Counted from the stretch's first letter, positions 26,003 through 35,030 are shown. The stretch: DNA of 64,000 nt from Sulfurihydrogenibium azorense Az-Fu1 (GCF_000021545.1 NC_012438.1:1300003-1364002), one strand, 5' to 3'. Numbers and translations: made by a program. The notes: a model not told the origin generated them from the sequence alone.

Positions 26003-27103
26003 TGTATGAGTTCTATACATCGTGAACACCTTCACCTAAAAATTTTATCATACTCCATAAACAATGTCTGCTGGTCTTTTGTATCCTAAAGAATGATGTG
26101 GCCTTATAAAATTGTACTTCCTTACATACTTCCTTAACTTCTTATTCATCTCCTCTAATGTGTAATCTAATCCCTCTATCAACCATAACTCCTCTTCTAT
26201 TGTCCTTATCAATCTTTCTACAACACCATTAGTCTTTGGACTCCTTGGATAGCTAAAGTAATGCTCCACTCCTATATCCGTTAAATACTTGTTAAACTCC
26301 CCTAAAAACTCACTCCCGTTATCTGTTTGTACCCTCTTTATCTCAAATTCAAAATACTCATTTAACTCAATATAAAATTCTTTTGTTTTCTTTGAATTTT
26401 TACTTTCATATACCCGTGCAAAACAAAATCTGCTATACTTATCTATAGCTGTGAATTGGTAATATGTTGCACCTGCGATGTTCAGGTGTTTTACGTCTAT
26501 TTGTACTACATCCCCTGGGGCTTGTGCTTGCAAGCCTCTTTTTGTCCTTTTCTTCTTTATACTCTTTTTTCTTTTGTTTTGTATTTTAATTGATTTTGTT
26601 CTCTCTATTAATCCTTCTTCTTTTAATACTTTATACACTGTAGATGGTGATACTTTTATGTTTTTTTCTTCTTGTAGATATGCCGATATTTTTTCTTTGC
26701 TCCAAGTTGGGTTTTGTTTCCTGACTTTTATTATTTGTTCTCTGTACTGATTTCTTATAGTTGGTTTTCTTGTGTTTTTTGGTGTTTTAGGTCTATCAAG
26801 AAGTCCTTCAAGTCCGTCTTTTTTGTATCTTTCAAACCATTTATAGAAGGTAGTTCTTGATATTCCGAAGTATCTGCAGGTTTTGGATATATTTTTTGTA
26901 TCTTGGTAGTGCTGTATCCATTTTAGTCTTTTTTTGGCTTCTTTTGTTAAAGGAATGTCTTTAATCTTGTTTGATAGTTTTTTAGGAAAGAGTGTTGTCA
27001 TATACATAGGGGTTCCTATAATACCTTTCATATAACCTACCTCCTGTTTTTGTTGAAATTATTTTAAAGGGGTAGGTGTTCACTGTGTATTGAAACTTAT
27101 ACA
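26003..27103 (-). mobile_element. IS481-type insertion sequence, copy A (1101 bp)
   Basis: The element runs from TGTATGAGTTCTATACATCG at the left to its imperfect inverted repeat at the right, which on the minus strand starts TGTATAAGTTTCAATACAC. Both ends share GTGAACACCT and have TGT...ACA termini, as in IS481/IS3-type elements. It encodes one transposase and has a 5-bp direct repeat (TGAAT). An identical-looking 1101-bp copy in opposite orientation lies at 61941-63041. Confidence 0.95.
26048..27031 (-). CDS. IS481-type DDE transposase, copy A
   Basis: A 327-residue transposase. N-terminal helix-turn-helix segments (residues about 30-135, with CRYFGISRTTFYKWFERY) precede an rve integrase core with a DDE triad at D179 (QIDVKHL), D237 (VQTDNGSEF) and E272 (VVERLIRT); 35 residues separate the last two. 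The C-terminal YNFIRPHHSLGYKRPADIV block is typical of the group. It is a single frame, unlike most IS3 elements that need frameshifting. AGGAGG precedes ATG 27031. The frame is identical to the copy at 62013-62996, so the element is probably active or recently so. Confidence 0.95.
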   Translation of the reverse strand: MKGIIGTPMYMTTLFPKKLSNKIKDIPLTKEAKKRLKWIQHYQDTKNISKTCRYFGISRTTFYKWFERYKKDGLEGLLDRPKTPKNTRKPTIRNQYREQIIKVRKQNPTWSKEKISAYLQEEKNIKVSPSTVYKVLKEEGLIERTKSIKIQNKRKKSIKKKRTKRGLQAQAPGDVVQIDVKHLNIAGATYYQFTAIDKYSRFCFARVYESKNSKKTKEFYIELNEYFEFEIKRVQTDNGSEFLGEFNKYLTDIGVEHYFSYPRSPKTNGVVERLIRTIEEELWLIEGLDYTLEEMNKKLRKYVRKYNFIRPHHSLGYKRPADIVYGV

Positions 27104-27131
27104 TGAATTTATAGAGAAAAAAAGAGAAAAT

Positions 27132-27149
27132 CCCCCTTATAAAAGGGGG
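27132..27149 (-). terminator. Terminator of the superoxide reductase gene
   Basis: CCCCCTT / AAGGGGG stem with an ATAA loop, followed on the minus strand by ATTTTCTCTTTTTTT. It lies 9 bp after the gene's stop and protects it from IS read-through. Confidence 0.85.
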
Positions 27150-27158
27150 AACTATGGG

Positions 27159-27563
27159 TTATGCAGTAGCTGGTTGTCCTTCTAAAACTTCTATTTCTAC
27201 AGTTTCACTTTGCCATAAACCATGCTTTGTACAGTAGCTCATAGCATTTAATTTTAATTTGTCTTTAGTTGGAACGATGTAAAAATCCACTTCTGCTTGG
27301 TTAGGCTTGTTTCCAAGAGAACCTGGTGTAAATGTTGCTTGTCCAAGTAAAGTATCTCCATCCCATAGCTGAACGTAAGCTATGTAGTGGTCAAAGTCAT
27401 CTGGATGAACGTACTCATTTCCAACTCTTACTTTAACTTTGAGCTTTTGACCTTTTACCGCTTCTCCTTCTACGTAAACAAATGGAGAGTGTCTGTCAAT
27501 AAAGTCTCTCTTAGCTTCTTTGTCGATTGTTGAAATGTCCACATAACTGTTAACCTTTGGCAT
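27159..27563 (-). CDS. Superoxide reductase (neelaredoxin/desulfoferrodoxin family)
   Basis: A 134-residue single-domain superoxide reductase that reduces superoxide to hydrogen peroxide without making oxygen. Candidate ligands of the Fe(His)4Cys centre are H25 (in DRHSPF), H53 and H59 (YVHPDDFDHY), C111 and H114 (CTKHGLW). No N-terminal desulforedoxin iron site is present, so it is class II. The usual EKH loop reads DRH, so the catalytic Lys is replaced by Arg. It is cytosolic (no signal). It is divergent from a superoxide dismutase gene, with a shared palindromic operator between them. Confidence 0.88.
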   Translation of the reverse strand: MPKVNSYVDISTIDKEAKRDFIDRHSPFVYVEGEAVKGQKLKVKVRVGNEYVHPDDFDHYIAYVQLWDGDTLLGQATFTPGSLGNKPNQAEVDFYIVPTKDKLKLNAMSYCTKHGLWQSETVEIEVLEGQPATA

Positions 27564-27652
27564 TAATGCACCTCCTGTTTAAAGTATTTTCTTAGGACTA
27601 TATATTTTAATTTATACTCTACATTTTAGGTAATGACTATAATCACTTAGAT

Positions 27653-27666
27653 ATAATGACCATTAT
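27653..27666. promoter_or_regulatory. Fur/PerR-like palindrome between superoxide genes
   Basis: ATAATGACCATTAT is a perfect 14-bp palindrome (ATAATG-AC-CATTAT) in the 156-bp divergent gap, and the context resembles half-sites of Fur and PerR boxes (GATAATGAT / TTATAAT). It lies 54 bp before the dismutase start and 90 bp before the reductase start. The regulator is not in the window. Confidence 0.5.
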
Positions 27667-27719
27667 CATAGGCAAAAATATTTTGATAACCTAAACTTAC
27701 TAAAAATGAGAGGTAATAG

Positions 27720-28463
27720 ATGGATAGAAGGGAATTTTTAAAGCTGTCTGGTTTATCAGCTTCATTAATTTTGACAGACAATTTACTCGCTATGGAAATT
27801 TTAGAAAAAGAAGAAAAAAGAGAAATTAAATCTAAATCAGGAGGTAAGAAGATGAAAGTAGTTAAACTTCAGCCAAAGGATCACTTAAAGCCAAAAGGTC
27901 TTGTTGGAATTTCAGATGAACAAATTGAAGTTCACTTTGAAGCTCACTATAAAGGATACGTTGCAAAGTATAATGAAATCCAGGAAAAGCTTGCTTCGGA
28001 CTTTGCAGATAGGTCTAAAGCTAACCAAAATTACTCGGAGTACAGAGCTTTAAAGGTTGAAGAAAGTTTTAACTATATGGGTGTGGTTCTCCATGAGCTT
28101 TACTTTGAAAACCTTGTAGCAGGTGGAAAGGGAGAACCTTCTCCAGAGCTGAAAAAAATGATAGAAGAGTATTTTGGTTCTGTAAATAACTGTATTAATG
28201 AGATAAAGGCAACAGGAATAGCTTGTAGAGGTTGGGCTACTTTATCTTATGACTTGTATAACAAAATTTTAGTTGTTAATGGTTTTGATGCTCATAACCA
28301 GTATGGTTTTGTTTACTCTGTTCCATTAATTGTTCTTGATGTTTACGAACATGCTTACTACGTAGACCAGAAGAATAAAAGACCACCTTACATAGATGCA
28401 TTTTTCAAGAATTTAAACTGGGAAGTAGTAAACGAAAGGTTTAATAAAGCTGTTAAGTTCTAA
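27720..28463 (+). CDS. sod: Fe/Mn superoxide dismutase with Tat-like signal and internal start
   Basis: A 247-residue Fe/Mn-type dismutase. Residues 1-24 form a Tat-like signal (DRREFLKLSG then hydrophobic). Metal ligands by motif are H72 (VHFEAHYKGY), H125 (VVLHELYF), and D207 and H211 in LDVYEHAYY; Tyr80 is the gateway tyrosine. The usual DxWEH signature reads DVYEH, so the second-shell Trp is replaced by Tyr. A second ATG at codon 45 (27852) has AGGAGG at ideal spacing and would give a 203-residue cytosolic form. The first start has AGAGGT. Divergent from the superoxide reductase. Confidence 0.88.
   Translation: MDRREFLKLSGLSASLILTDNLLAMEILEKEEKREIKSKSGGKKMKVVKLQPKDHLKPKGLVGISDEQIEVHFEAHYKGYVAKYNEIQEKLASDFADRSKANQNYSEYRALKVEESFNYMGVVLHELYFENLVAGGKGEPSPELKKMIEEYFGSVNNCINEIKATGIACRGWATLSYDLYNKILVVNGFDAHNQYGFVYSVPLIVLDVYEHAYYVDQKNKRPPYIDAFFKNLNWEVVNERFNKAVKF
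27840..27854 (+). promoter_or_regulatory. Internal ribosome site and start of the dismutase
   Basis: AGGAGGTAAGAAGATG (27839-27854): a stronger Shine-Dalgarno than that of the upstream start, in the same frame (132 bp = 44 codons downstream). It sits exactly between the signal/linker and the catalytic domain, suggesting two products, one exported and one cytosolic. Confidence 0.6.
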
Positions 28464-28485
28464 GAATAAATACTAACAGGTAGAT

Positions 28486-28523
28486 CCAGTGGTACTTTTC
28501 TCATAACTGCCACTGGGTTTTTT
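28486..28523 (+). terminator. Terminator of the dismutase gene
   Basis: CCAGTGG (28486-28492) pairs with CCACTGG (28510-28516) across a 17-nt loop, followed by a run of eight T. It lies 22 bp after the stop codon. Confidence 0.82.
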
Positions 28524-28662
28524 TTATTTCATTTGATGCTATGGTAATCAGAAAAAACTTTGTTAGATAGTTATCCTATGCTAAAATATGTCTTAAAGAT
28601 TTGGAAAAAATGTAAATCGAATAAGTAATATTAACCATTGAAAATCAGAGTAAAATTTTAAA

Positions 28663-28690
28663 GGGAGCTTAAAAGCTCCCTATTTTTTAT
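28663..28690. terminator. Bidirectional terminator before iscA-type gene 3' end
   Basis: GGGAGCTT / AAGCTCCC palindrome (28663-28680) followed by ATTTTTT on the plus strand and TTTAAAATTTT on the minus strand. It terminates the iscA-type gene and backs up the dismutase terminator. The 136 bp between the two terminators holds no recognisable feature. Confidence 0.8.
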
Positions 28691-28691
28691 A

Positions 28692-29039
28692 TTAACCACA
28701 AGAGAATGAGTTTCCGCAACCACAAGAACCTACAGCGTTAGGATTTTTAATAGTAAATCCACCACCCATAAAGTCCATTACGTAGTCTAACACAGCTCCA
28801 TTTATGTAAGGTGCACTAAACTCATCAATGACTATTTTTACGCCGTGGTCAGCTTCTACTACTCTGTCGTTTTCAGATACTTCATCATCAAATCCCATAG
28901 CGTATTGGAAACCAGAACATCCACCAGGAACAACTCTAACCCTTAAAATTGGGTTTTCTATTTGGTTTTCGTCTGCTATTCTTTTGATTTCTTTAGCAGC
29001 AGTTTCTGTAACGATAAAGTTTACTGTTTGTGTTTGCAT
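28692..29039 (-). CDS. IscA/ErpA/HesB-type Fe-S cluster carrier
   Basis: A 115-residue A-type carrier that delivers Fe-S clusters to apoproteins in the cytosol. The three conserved cysteines are in VVPGGCSGFQY and the C-terminal SCGCGNSFSCG, and the FMGGGFTIKNPNA block is family-standard. An extra C-terminal cysteine (SCG) is present. ErpA, IscA and SufA cannot be separated without phylogeny. AGGAGG precedes the ATG. It is monocistronic between a terminator and sppA. Confidence 0.93.
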   Translation of the reverse strand: MQTQTVNFIVTETAAKEIKRIADENQIENPILRVRVVPGGCSGFQYAMGFDDEVSENDRVVEADHGVKIVIDEFSAPYINGAVLDYVMDFMGGGFTIKNPNAVGSCGCGNSFSCG

Positions 29040-29108
29040 AACTATTTACCTCCTAAATAAATTTTCAAATAAGTTATCCTATTTAATCCTATTTAGTTAT
29101 GATATCTA

Positions 29109-29939
29109 TCAGAAAGTCATTAAATAGTATATACCTGTTTTAGGTTTTTCTATAGAAATTCCAAATTTCGATTTTAGCAGTTCTTCTAAAAGTGGTTTTG
29201 GAGGTTTTATTTCAATAACCGGAGCATCTTCTGGAAGTTTTCCAAGTTTCTTAGCTTCTTTTACAGCATCTTGAATATTTCCAAGTTTATCAATTAAGCC
29301 AATCTTTTGGGCTTCTCTTCCACTGAATACTCTACCATCTGCATAAGTTTTTAAAACTTCTTTTTTTATTGGTCTATACTTTACAATAGCATCTAAAAAT
29401 TGGTCGTACACATCCATAACAGTTTTTTCTAAAATCTGTTTTTGTTCTGGTGTTAGAGGTTTTGTAGGATATAAGATATCTTTGTTTTCTCCGCTTTTTA
29501 CAGTGTTTACTTTTACTCCTATCTTATTAAGAACTTCACTCAAATCTACTTGCTGTATAATAACACCTATACTTCCGGTTATAGTTCCGGGGTTTGCGTA
29601 TATAACGTTGGCAGGAGCTGAGATATAGTATCCCCCAGAAGCTGCAACATTTCCCATAGATACAACTACAGGTTTTTTCTCTCTTAACTTTTCTATGGCT
29701 CTGTATATTTCCTGTGAAGCACCTACAGCTCCTCCAGGACTGTCAACTGCTATAACTACAGCTTTAATAGATTCATCTTTTTCAGCTTGGGCTATATTAG
29801 AGACAGTTTCCATGTGATCCATAATAGTATCGTTTACCCTTATAAGGGCAACTTTTGGTTTTGATGTTTCTTTTAGCGAAGATATAATGTAAAATACTAT
29901 AAATATTGCTACTAAACCAATTAAAACTTTCTTGAACAT
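29109..29939 (-). CDS. sppA: Signal peptide peptidase A, short form
   Basis: A 276-residue membrane-anchored S49 serine peptidase that digests cleaved signal peptides. One N-terminal span (residues about 3-22) anchors the catalytic domain outside the inner membrane. VAASGGYYISAPA carries the nucleophile Ser; SGENKDILYPTKPLT should carry the catalytic Lys. The short one-domain form is typical of Gram-positives and Aquificales. ATG 29939 is chosen because GGAGGGACAAATT precedes it; the longer frame from TTG 29960 would begin inside that site. It follows proB closely. Confidence 0.9.
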   Translation of the reverse strand: MFKKVLIGLVAIFIVFYIISSLKETSKPKVALIRVNDTIMDHMETVSNIAQAEKDESIKAVVIAVDSPGGAVGASQEIYRAIEKLREKKPVVVSMGNVAASGGYYISAPANVIYANPGTITGSIGVIIQQVDLSEVLNKIGVKVNTVKSGENKDILYPTKPLTPEQKQILEKTVMDVYDQFLDAIVKYRPIKKEVLKTYADGRVFSGREAQKIGLIDKLGNIQDAVKEAKKLGKLPEDAPVIEIKPPKPLLEELLKSKFGISIEKPKTGIYYLMTF

Positions 29940-29956
29940 AATTTGTCCCTCCAAAA

Positions 29957-31072
29957 TCAATAAATAACTAAATTATCTCTATGAACAACTTCTTCAACAT
30001 CTTTTCCAAGTATTTTAGAAGCTTCTTTTGTATTTAAGCCTTTTATCTTTTTCAAATCTTTATAGCTTAAATTAACTATTCCTTTCCCTATAACGATATT
30101 ATCTTGACTTACAATAGCTACAGTATCCTTTGGATTAAAAATTCCTTCTACTTCTTTGATACCACTTGGAAGTAAACTTTTACCTTCTTTTAAGGCTTTT
30201 TCAGCTCCTTTATCTACTATTATCCTACCTTTGGGGTGAGATAAGAGGGCAAGCCAGCTTTTTTTACCTGACATCTTCTTTCTTTTAGAGGGGTAGATAA
30301 AGGTTCCTACTTCTTGCCCTGTTAAAACTTTGTCTATAATATCACTACTTTTAGGTACAATCATTACAGGAATTGAGTGAGATGTTGCTATCTTTGCAGC
30401 TTCTAACTTACTTCTCATTCCACCGGTTCCAAAGGTGGACTTTGAAGATTTTGCATAGTTTAGTGCCGAATCTACATCAACTACTTCTTTTATAAGCTGT
30501 GCATCGGGATTTGAAGGGTCGTCTGTGTATAGTCCTCCAGCTGTTGAAATTATTATTAGTAAGTCTGCATCTGCCAATACAGAAACATGGGAAGAAAGGT
30601 AGTCATTATCTCCAAATACTATCTCTTCTACGGCTATTGCATCGTTTTCATTTATGATAGGAACAACTTTATATTCAAGTAATTTATTTAACGTTTCTTT
30701 TGCATATAGGTATCTTTTCCTCTCTTGAAGTCCTTCTATGGTAAGTAGCATCTGACCTATAATTAAATCTTTTTCGGAAAATACTTTGTCGTAAATTTGC
30801 ATAAGGTATGCCTGTCCTACACTTGCTATAGCCTGTTTTTCTGTAATGGTTTTAGGTCTACTTGGTAATTTTAGCTTTTTTACACCAGCTAAAACAGCTC
30901 CAGAAGAGACTATAATAAACTCTCTATCAGAGTATTTTTTTATCTGGTTTGCAATGTCTGTAATGAAATCTATATCTATATCGTTGTTTTTTTCAAGTAT
31001 TTGAGAACCTATTTTGATGACAATTCTTTTTGCTTTTTTTATGAGCTGATTTTTTTCCATTTGTTTATCCAT
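29957..31072 (-). CDS. proB: Glutamate 5-kinase with C-terminal PUA domain
   Basis: A 371-residue kinase that phosphorylates glutamate to glutamyl-5-phosphate, the first step of proline synthesis. The amino-acid-kinase domain (residues about 10-260) shows RIVIKIGSQIL, VSSGAVLAGVKKL, NENDAIAVEEIVFGDND and STFGTGGMRSKLEAAKIA. The PUA domain follows (about 280-360, GRIIVDKGAEKALKEGKSLLPSGI). ATG 31072 overlaps the trmI stop as ATGGATAA. ATG 31057 or TTG 31081 are alternatives. Confidence 0.94.
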   Translation of the reverse strand: MDKQMEKNQLIKKAKRIVIKIGSQILEKNNDIDIDFITDIANQIKKYSDREFIIVSSGAVLAGVKKLKLPSRPKTITEKQAIASVGQAYLMQIYDKVFSEKDLIIGQMLLTIEGLQERKRYLYAKETLNKLLEYKVVPIINENDAIAVEEIVFGDNDYLSSHVSVLADADLLIIISTAGGLYTDDPSNPDAQLIKEVVDVDSALNYAKSSKSTFGTGGMRSKLEAAKIATSHSIPVMIVPKSSDIIDKVLTGQEVGTFIYPSKRKKMSGKKSWLALLSHPKGRIIVDKGAEKALKEGKSLLPSGIKEVEGIFNPKDTVAIVSQDNIVIGKGIVNLSYKDLKKIKGLNTKEASKILGKDVEEVVHRDNLVIY

Positions 31073-31823
31073 TTTTTGCAAAAATAAGGTATCCTGTATG
31101 AGCTACCATTCTGTCATCAGGACGGAGTCTATCAGGTACAGGTTTATAACTTCTAAGTAGAATCTCTTCTACTTCTAAATCCAGAAAGTTTAACCTTTTT
31201 AGTTCTTTTAAAATCTCAATAACTTGGTTAGTGGTAGGAACTAAAAAACCTATCACAGCTCCTTTTTTTAACACAGATTTAACATTTTCAATATACAACC
31301 ATGGTTCCCTAACATCTATAAACGCAGCATCAAAATCTTTCTCTTGGATTGGTTGGGATAAGTCGTGAAGATGGGGGATAACTATGTGGTCTAACTTTGC
31401 AAGCTTTAAGTTATTTAGTGCATTTTTTAAAAATTTTTCCTCTTTTTCATAAACGTATATTTTTCCATCTGGGTTTAGTGCGTTAGCCATTACTATTGTA
31501 AGAGCTCCACTTCCTATCCCAGATTCTAAAACCTTCATTCCTGAGGTAAGACCAAGTTTTAAGGTAATATAGGCAGAATCTTTTGGGTATATTATCTGAG
31601 TGTACCTTTTTATTCCGTACAATATTAATTCATAAAGGGTTGGTTTTAGTATAAAAAATTCCTCACCTTTATGGGTGAGGACTGTATCTCCAAAGTTTTT
31701 ACCTATTATATCGTTAAATTTTATAGTTCCTTTATGGGTAGAAAACTCTTTATCTTTTTCTACTATAACAAAAAACGAGTCTTTTTTGCCTTTTAAATGG
31801 ACTGTATCGCCTTCTTTTATCAT
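31065..31823 (-). CDS. trmI: tRNA (adenine-58-N1)-methyltransferase
   Basis: A 252-residue SAM-dependent methyltransferase making m1A58 in the T-loop, important for tRNA stability in thermophiles. An N-terminal beta-barrel (VHLKGKKDSFFVIVEK, residues about 1-65) is followed by a Rossmann domain with VLESGIGSGALTIVMA, the FDAAFIDVREPW motif and FLVPTTNQVIEILKEL. The C-terminus has the family SYKPVPDRLRPDDRMVAHTGYLIFA block. ATG overlaps the preceding gene's stop by 4 bases. Confidence 0.93.
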   Translation of the reverse strand: MIKEGDTVHLKGKKDSFFVIVEKDKEFSTHKGTIKFNDIIGKNFGDTVLTHKGEEFFILKPTLYELILYGIKRYTQIIYPKDSAYITLKLGLTSGMKVLESGIGSGALTIVMANALNPDGKIYVYEKEEKFLKNALNNLKLAKLDHIVIPHLHDLSQPIQEKDFDAAFIDVREPWLYIENVKSVLKKGAVIGFLVPTTNQVIEILKELKRLNFLDLEVEEILLRSYKPVPDRLRPDDRMVAHTGYLIFAKNG

Positions 31824-32476
31824 TTTTTATGGGATAAAAGCTGTAATGATAACTCTTTGTTGTTGTAAATGTCTATTGAGTAGTTATCCCAAAATACACA
31901 TGTTCCACCAGCTATAAAACATCCTCCGGAAGGATCTTGATACTTTGCAAACAGTATTTTTTCTTTTCCCAGTAAAGATTTTGCAGTGTCTTCTGCATAA
32001 ATGATAGGCTCCACGTTATTACCTGTAATTGTAAGGCTGTCTGTACAAGCAAGAACTACTTTATTTATGTTTTTCTCTTTCATCTTTTGACTTGTTTTTG
32101 TAGTTGTTATCAGTAGGTTGTCATTGTCGTAGTTGTTAACATCGTCAGTTATAATATCTCCATTAAACTTTATTCCAAATCTTTCTGCCATTGTATTACA
32201 GGTATCTGCTATTTTGTCTTCGTTTTTGTAGTATGCAAAGATTCCTACTTTTTTTCCTTTCTTTACTAATTCTTCTATAAAGTCAACTTCTTCTTTTTTA
32301 AATGGGATTTCTGGGTAGTTAAAGATAATAACGTCATAGTTAGCAAACTTTTCAAACTCGTCAACTTCTTCTACAGATATATCGTTTTCCTTTGCGTACC
32401 TTTGAAGTTTTGAAAAGTAGTAATGGTCCGAAATGATAAACTCTTGATGGGTAGTACTCCAAGCAACTTTAATCAA
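31820..32476 (-). CDS. Conserved protein with DUF4350/IFT52-like Rossmann domain
   Basis: A 218-residue cytosolic-looking protein without signal or spans. It starts with IKVAWSTTHQEFIISDHYYFSKLQ and has alternating strands and helices (YDVIIFNYPEIPFKKEEVDF, KKVGIFAYY) like the GATase-like/DUF4350 fold that senses carbohydrate or nucleotide ligands. The family call is tentative. It includes a cysteine-rich GGCFIAGGTCVFWD stretch near the C-terminus. It shares a 4-bp overlap with trmI, so it is likely in the same transcript. No function assigned. Confidence 0.65.
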   Translation of the reverse strand: MIKVAWSTTHQEFIISDHYYFSKLQRYAKENDISVEEVDEFEKFANYDVIIFNYPEIPFKKEEVDFIEELVKKGKKVGIFAYYKNEDKIADTCNTMAERFGIKFNGDIITDDVNNYDNDNLLITTTKTSQKMKEKNINKVVLACTDSLTITGNNVEPIIYAEDTAKSLLGKEKILFAKYQDPSGGCFIAGGTCVFWDNYSIDIYNNKELSLQLLSHKK

Positions 32477-32500
32477 GCCAAACCTCCTGTAAAAAATTTT

Positions 32501-35030
32501 TTAAATATTATACAACCTTTTAAAGATGAAAAACTCAAACCATTTTCTAATCTCTATTATAATAAAAGCTGCCATAAACGCTGAAAGTGGATACAACCAG
32601 TATTCAACAGGTATTGAAACACAGTGGAGGAAGTCAGGTAAAAGGTATATTAAAGCCACTTGAACAGGTAGTCCTACAAACGCCGTAGCTATGTATATGT
32701 AAGGATTTGCTTTAAAGTTTTCTAAAATATTGTAGAAAAATGGAAATTCCCTTACAGACTGCCAACCGTTTGCCCACTGAACAAATATAGTACTCAAAAA
32801 TGTCACCGTTATAGCTACTTCTAAAGAGGTGGTTTGTAGGAGATGATAGAACATTCCTACTATCATCAATCCCATTAGTATAGAAAAGTATAAAATTCTA
32901 AAAATTTGGATTTTATCAATAAACCAAACTGAGAAAGTCTTGGGTTTTAACTTAAATATCCAACTTTCTTCTTTTGAAAAGACTAACGTTTTATCCTGAA
33001 TTCCATCTGTTACTACGTTTATCCAGAGAATCTAGGTCGCATAAAGAGGTTGTGGAAGTGCTAAAACGACAGCAAAGAAAAGAAGAAATATTTCACTTAT
33101 ACCTGTTGAAAGTAAATAGCTGATTACTTTTCTAAGGTTATGAGATATTCTTCTACCTATTTTTATAGCATCTACTATAACCGATAAATCTCTCTCTAAA
33201 AGGATCATCTTCGCTACAGATTTTGTTGCTTGAGACCCTTCATTCATAGCAATTCCTAAATCTGCAGCTTTTACCGCCGGCATATCGTTAACTCCATCCC
33301 CCATCATTACAACCTCTTCACCAGCTGATTGTAGTATTTTTACTATTCTGTACTTATCCTCTGGTGTTGACCTTGCAACTACAGAAATGTTGTAAAGTAA
33401 ATCCTTTAACTCATCGTCTGTGTACTTTTCTAATTCTCTTCCTTCAACGGCTAATTTCCCTTCTTCATGTATACCAACCATTTTGGCAACAGCTACAGCT
33501 GTCTTTAAGTTGTCTCCCGTTATCATAATAACCCTTATTCCGGCCCCTTTAGCTGCCTTTACAGCATCTATTGCAGTCTGCTTTGGTGGGTCTAAAAATC
33601 CTACCAGTCCTACCAGTTTAATCTTAACTTTAGTTATATCATCTATAGGTTGATCTACAATTTGATAACCAAAGGCAAGTACCCTTAGTCCACTTTCTGC
33701 CATTTGGTCATGCTCTAATCTTAGTTTTTCTAAATCTTCTTTGTTTGCTGCTAACTTCTCTAAAGATTCAAAGGCTCCTTTTATAAATAAAATGTTTTTA
33801 TTTCCTAACTTTGTTAATAGAAGCCATAAGTTTTAATTTTGTGTCAAATGGGTAAAGTTTAACTCTTGGATTTTTTCCTCTTATATCTACATAGTCATAA
33901 CCGTTATCTTTAAGTCACTTTAACATTGCAGTCTCTATAGGATCTCCCTTTTCTATCTCCGAATCATTACACAAAGCAAAAACCAATGGAATAATCTCAT
34001 TATCTAAGGAGTATACCTTTTCGACTTTTAACTTATTCTCTGTTATCGTCCCTGTTTTATCGGTACAGATAAAGGTTGCACTTCCAAGGGATTCAACTGC
34101 AGGAAGCTGTCTAATAAGAGTTTTCTTTTTATAGAGTGTTATAGCTCCAACTACTAAAGCTATAGTAATCACTACAGGAAGTCCTTCGGGGACAGAAGAA
34201 ACAAGTTGAGCTATTATAAGCATAACAAGGGTTTTTAACTCTCTGCCTTGAATTAATCCTATAACAAAGATAAACGATAGAATAAGTACAAGTGTAATTA
34301 TTAATCTTTTTGAGAATGACCTTATTGACCTTGTTAGAGGCGTTTCTCTCTCTTTAATCTTTAATTTGGTGTATATTCTACCCATCTCTGTGTTTAGCCC
34401 AACGGCAAAAACAACAGCCTTTGCTACACCTTTAACAACGTAAGTTCCACCGTACCCTATATTTTCTCTCTCGTATATAGGTGTATCTTCAGGTAAAACT
34501 TTTTCTGCATGTTTTTCTACTGGTATAGACTCTCCTGTAAGAAGGGATTCATCTACTAAAAGATTGTTTGTTTCTATAAATCTAACATCTGCAGGGATAA
34601 CATCACCTTCTCTAAGAATAATTATATCCCCTACAGTAATATCTTCAGAAGACAGCTCAACAACCTTCCCATCTCTTAAAACTTCTACTTTGGGTATTGA
34701 TAACTGTAGAAGGTCTTTTATTTTTGTTTTTGCTTTGTACTCTTGATAGAAACCTATAAGACCATTGACAAAAACAATACCTACGATAAAGTAAAAATCT
34801 TTTAAATCTCCCAGATAAAGAGCTATAAATGATGCAAGTATAAGTATGAGGATTAAAGGATTTGTAAACTGTCTTATAAATATCTTTAATGTACTTTCTT
34901 CTTCTAACTCTATTTTGTTTTTACCATAAATCTTTAACCTTTTTTCTGCTTCTTGAGTAGATATCCCGTTTATTGAAGATTTAAGTTCTTCTAAGGCTTC
35001 TTCAATTGTTTTACTGTGCATTACTTTCAT
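32501..35030 (-). pseudogene. P-type cation-transporting ATPase, inactivated by two stops and a frameshift
   Basis: Minus-strand pieces line up into one P2-type (PMR1/SERCA-like, or related P3-like) ATPase: N-terminal domain with EGDVIPADVR and LLTGESIPVEK, the phosphorylation motif CDKTGTIT, then TGDN and GDGVNDMPAVKAADLGIAM, and C-terminal spans to 32501. Three lesions interrupt it. TGA at 33917-33915 sits where WLKDNGYDY would continue (TGG to TGA). A +1 shift lies near 33801-33810. TAG at 33034-33032 in LYAT*ILWINVVTDG replaces a Gln. All other sequence reads through, so inactivation is recent. The start is probably ATG 35030 with AGAGGAAAG. Confidence 0.92.

Larger units (their letters stand above)
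25998..27108. repeat. 5-bp target-site duplication of IS copy A
   Basis: TGAAT at 25998-26002 and again at 27104-27108 directly flanks the IS ends, showing simple transposition of copy A into this spot between pepA and the superoxide reductase gene. Confidence 0.85.

Noticed and set aside
33915-33917. TGA in the P-type ATPase as selenocysteine or recoding
   Set aside because: A frameshift and a TAG also break the same gene and no SECIS-like hairpin is evident; decay is simpler.
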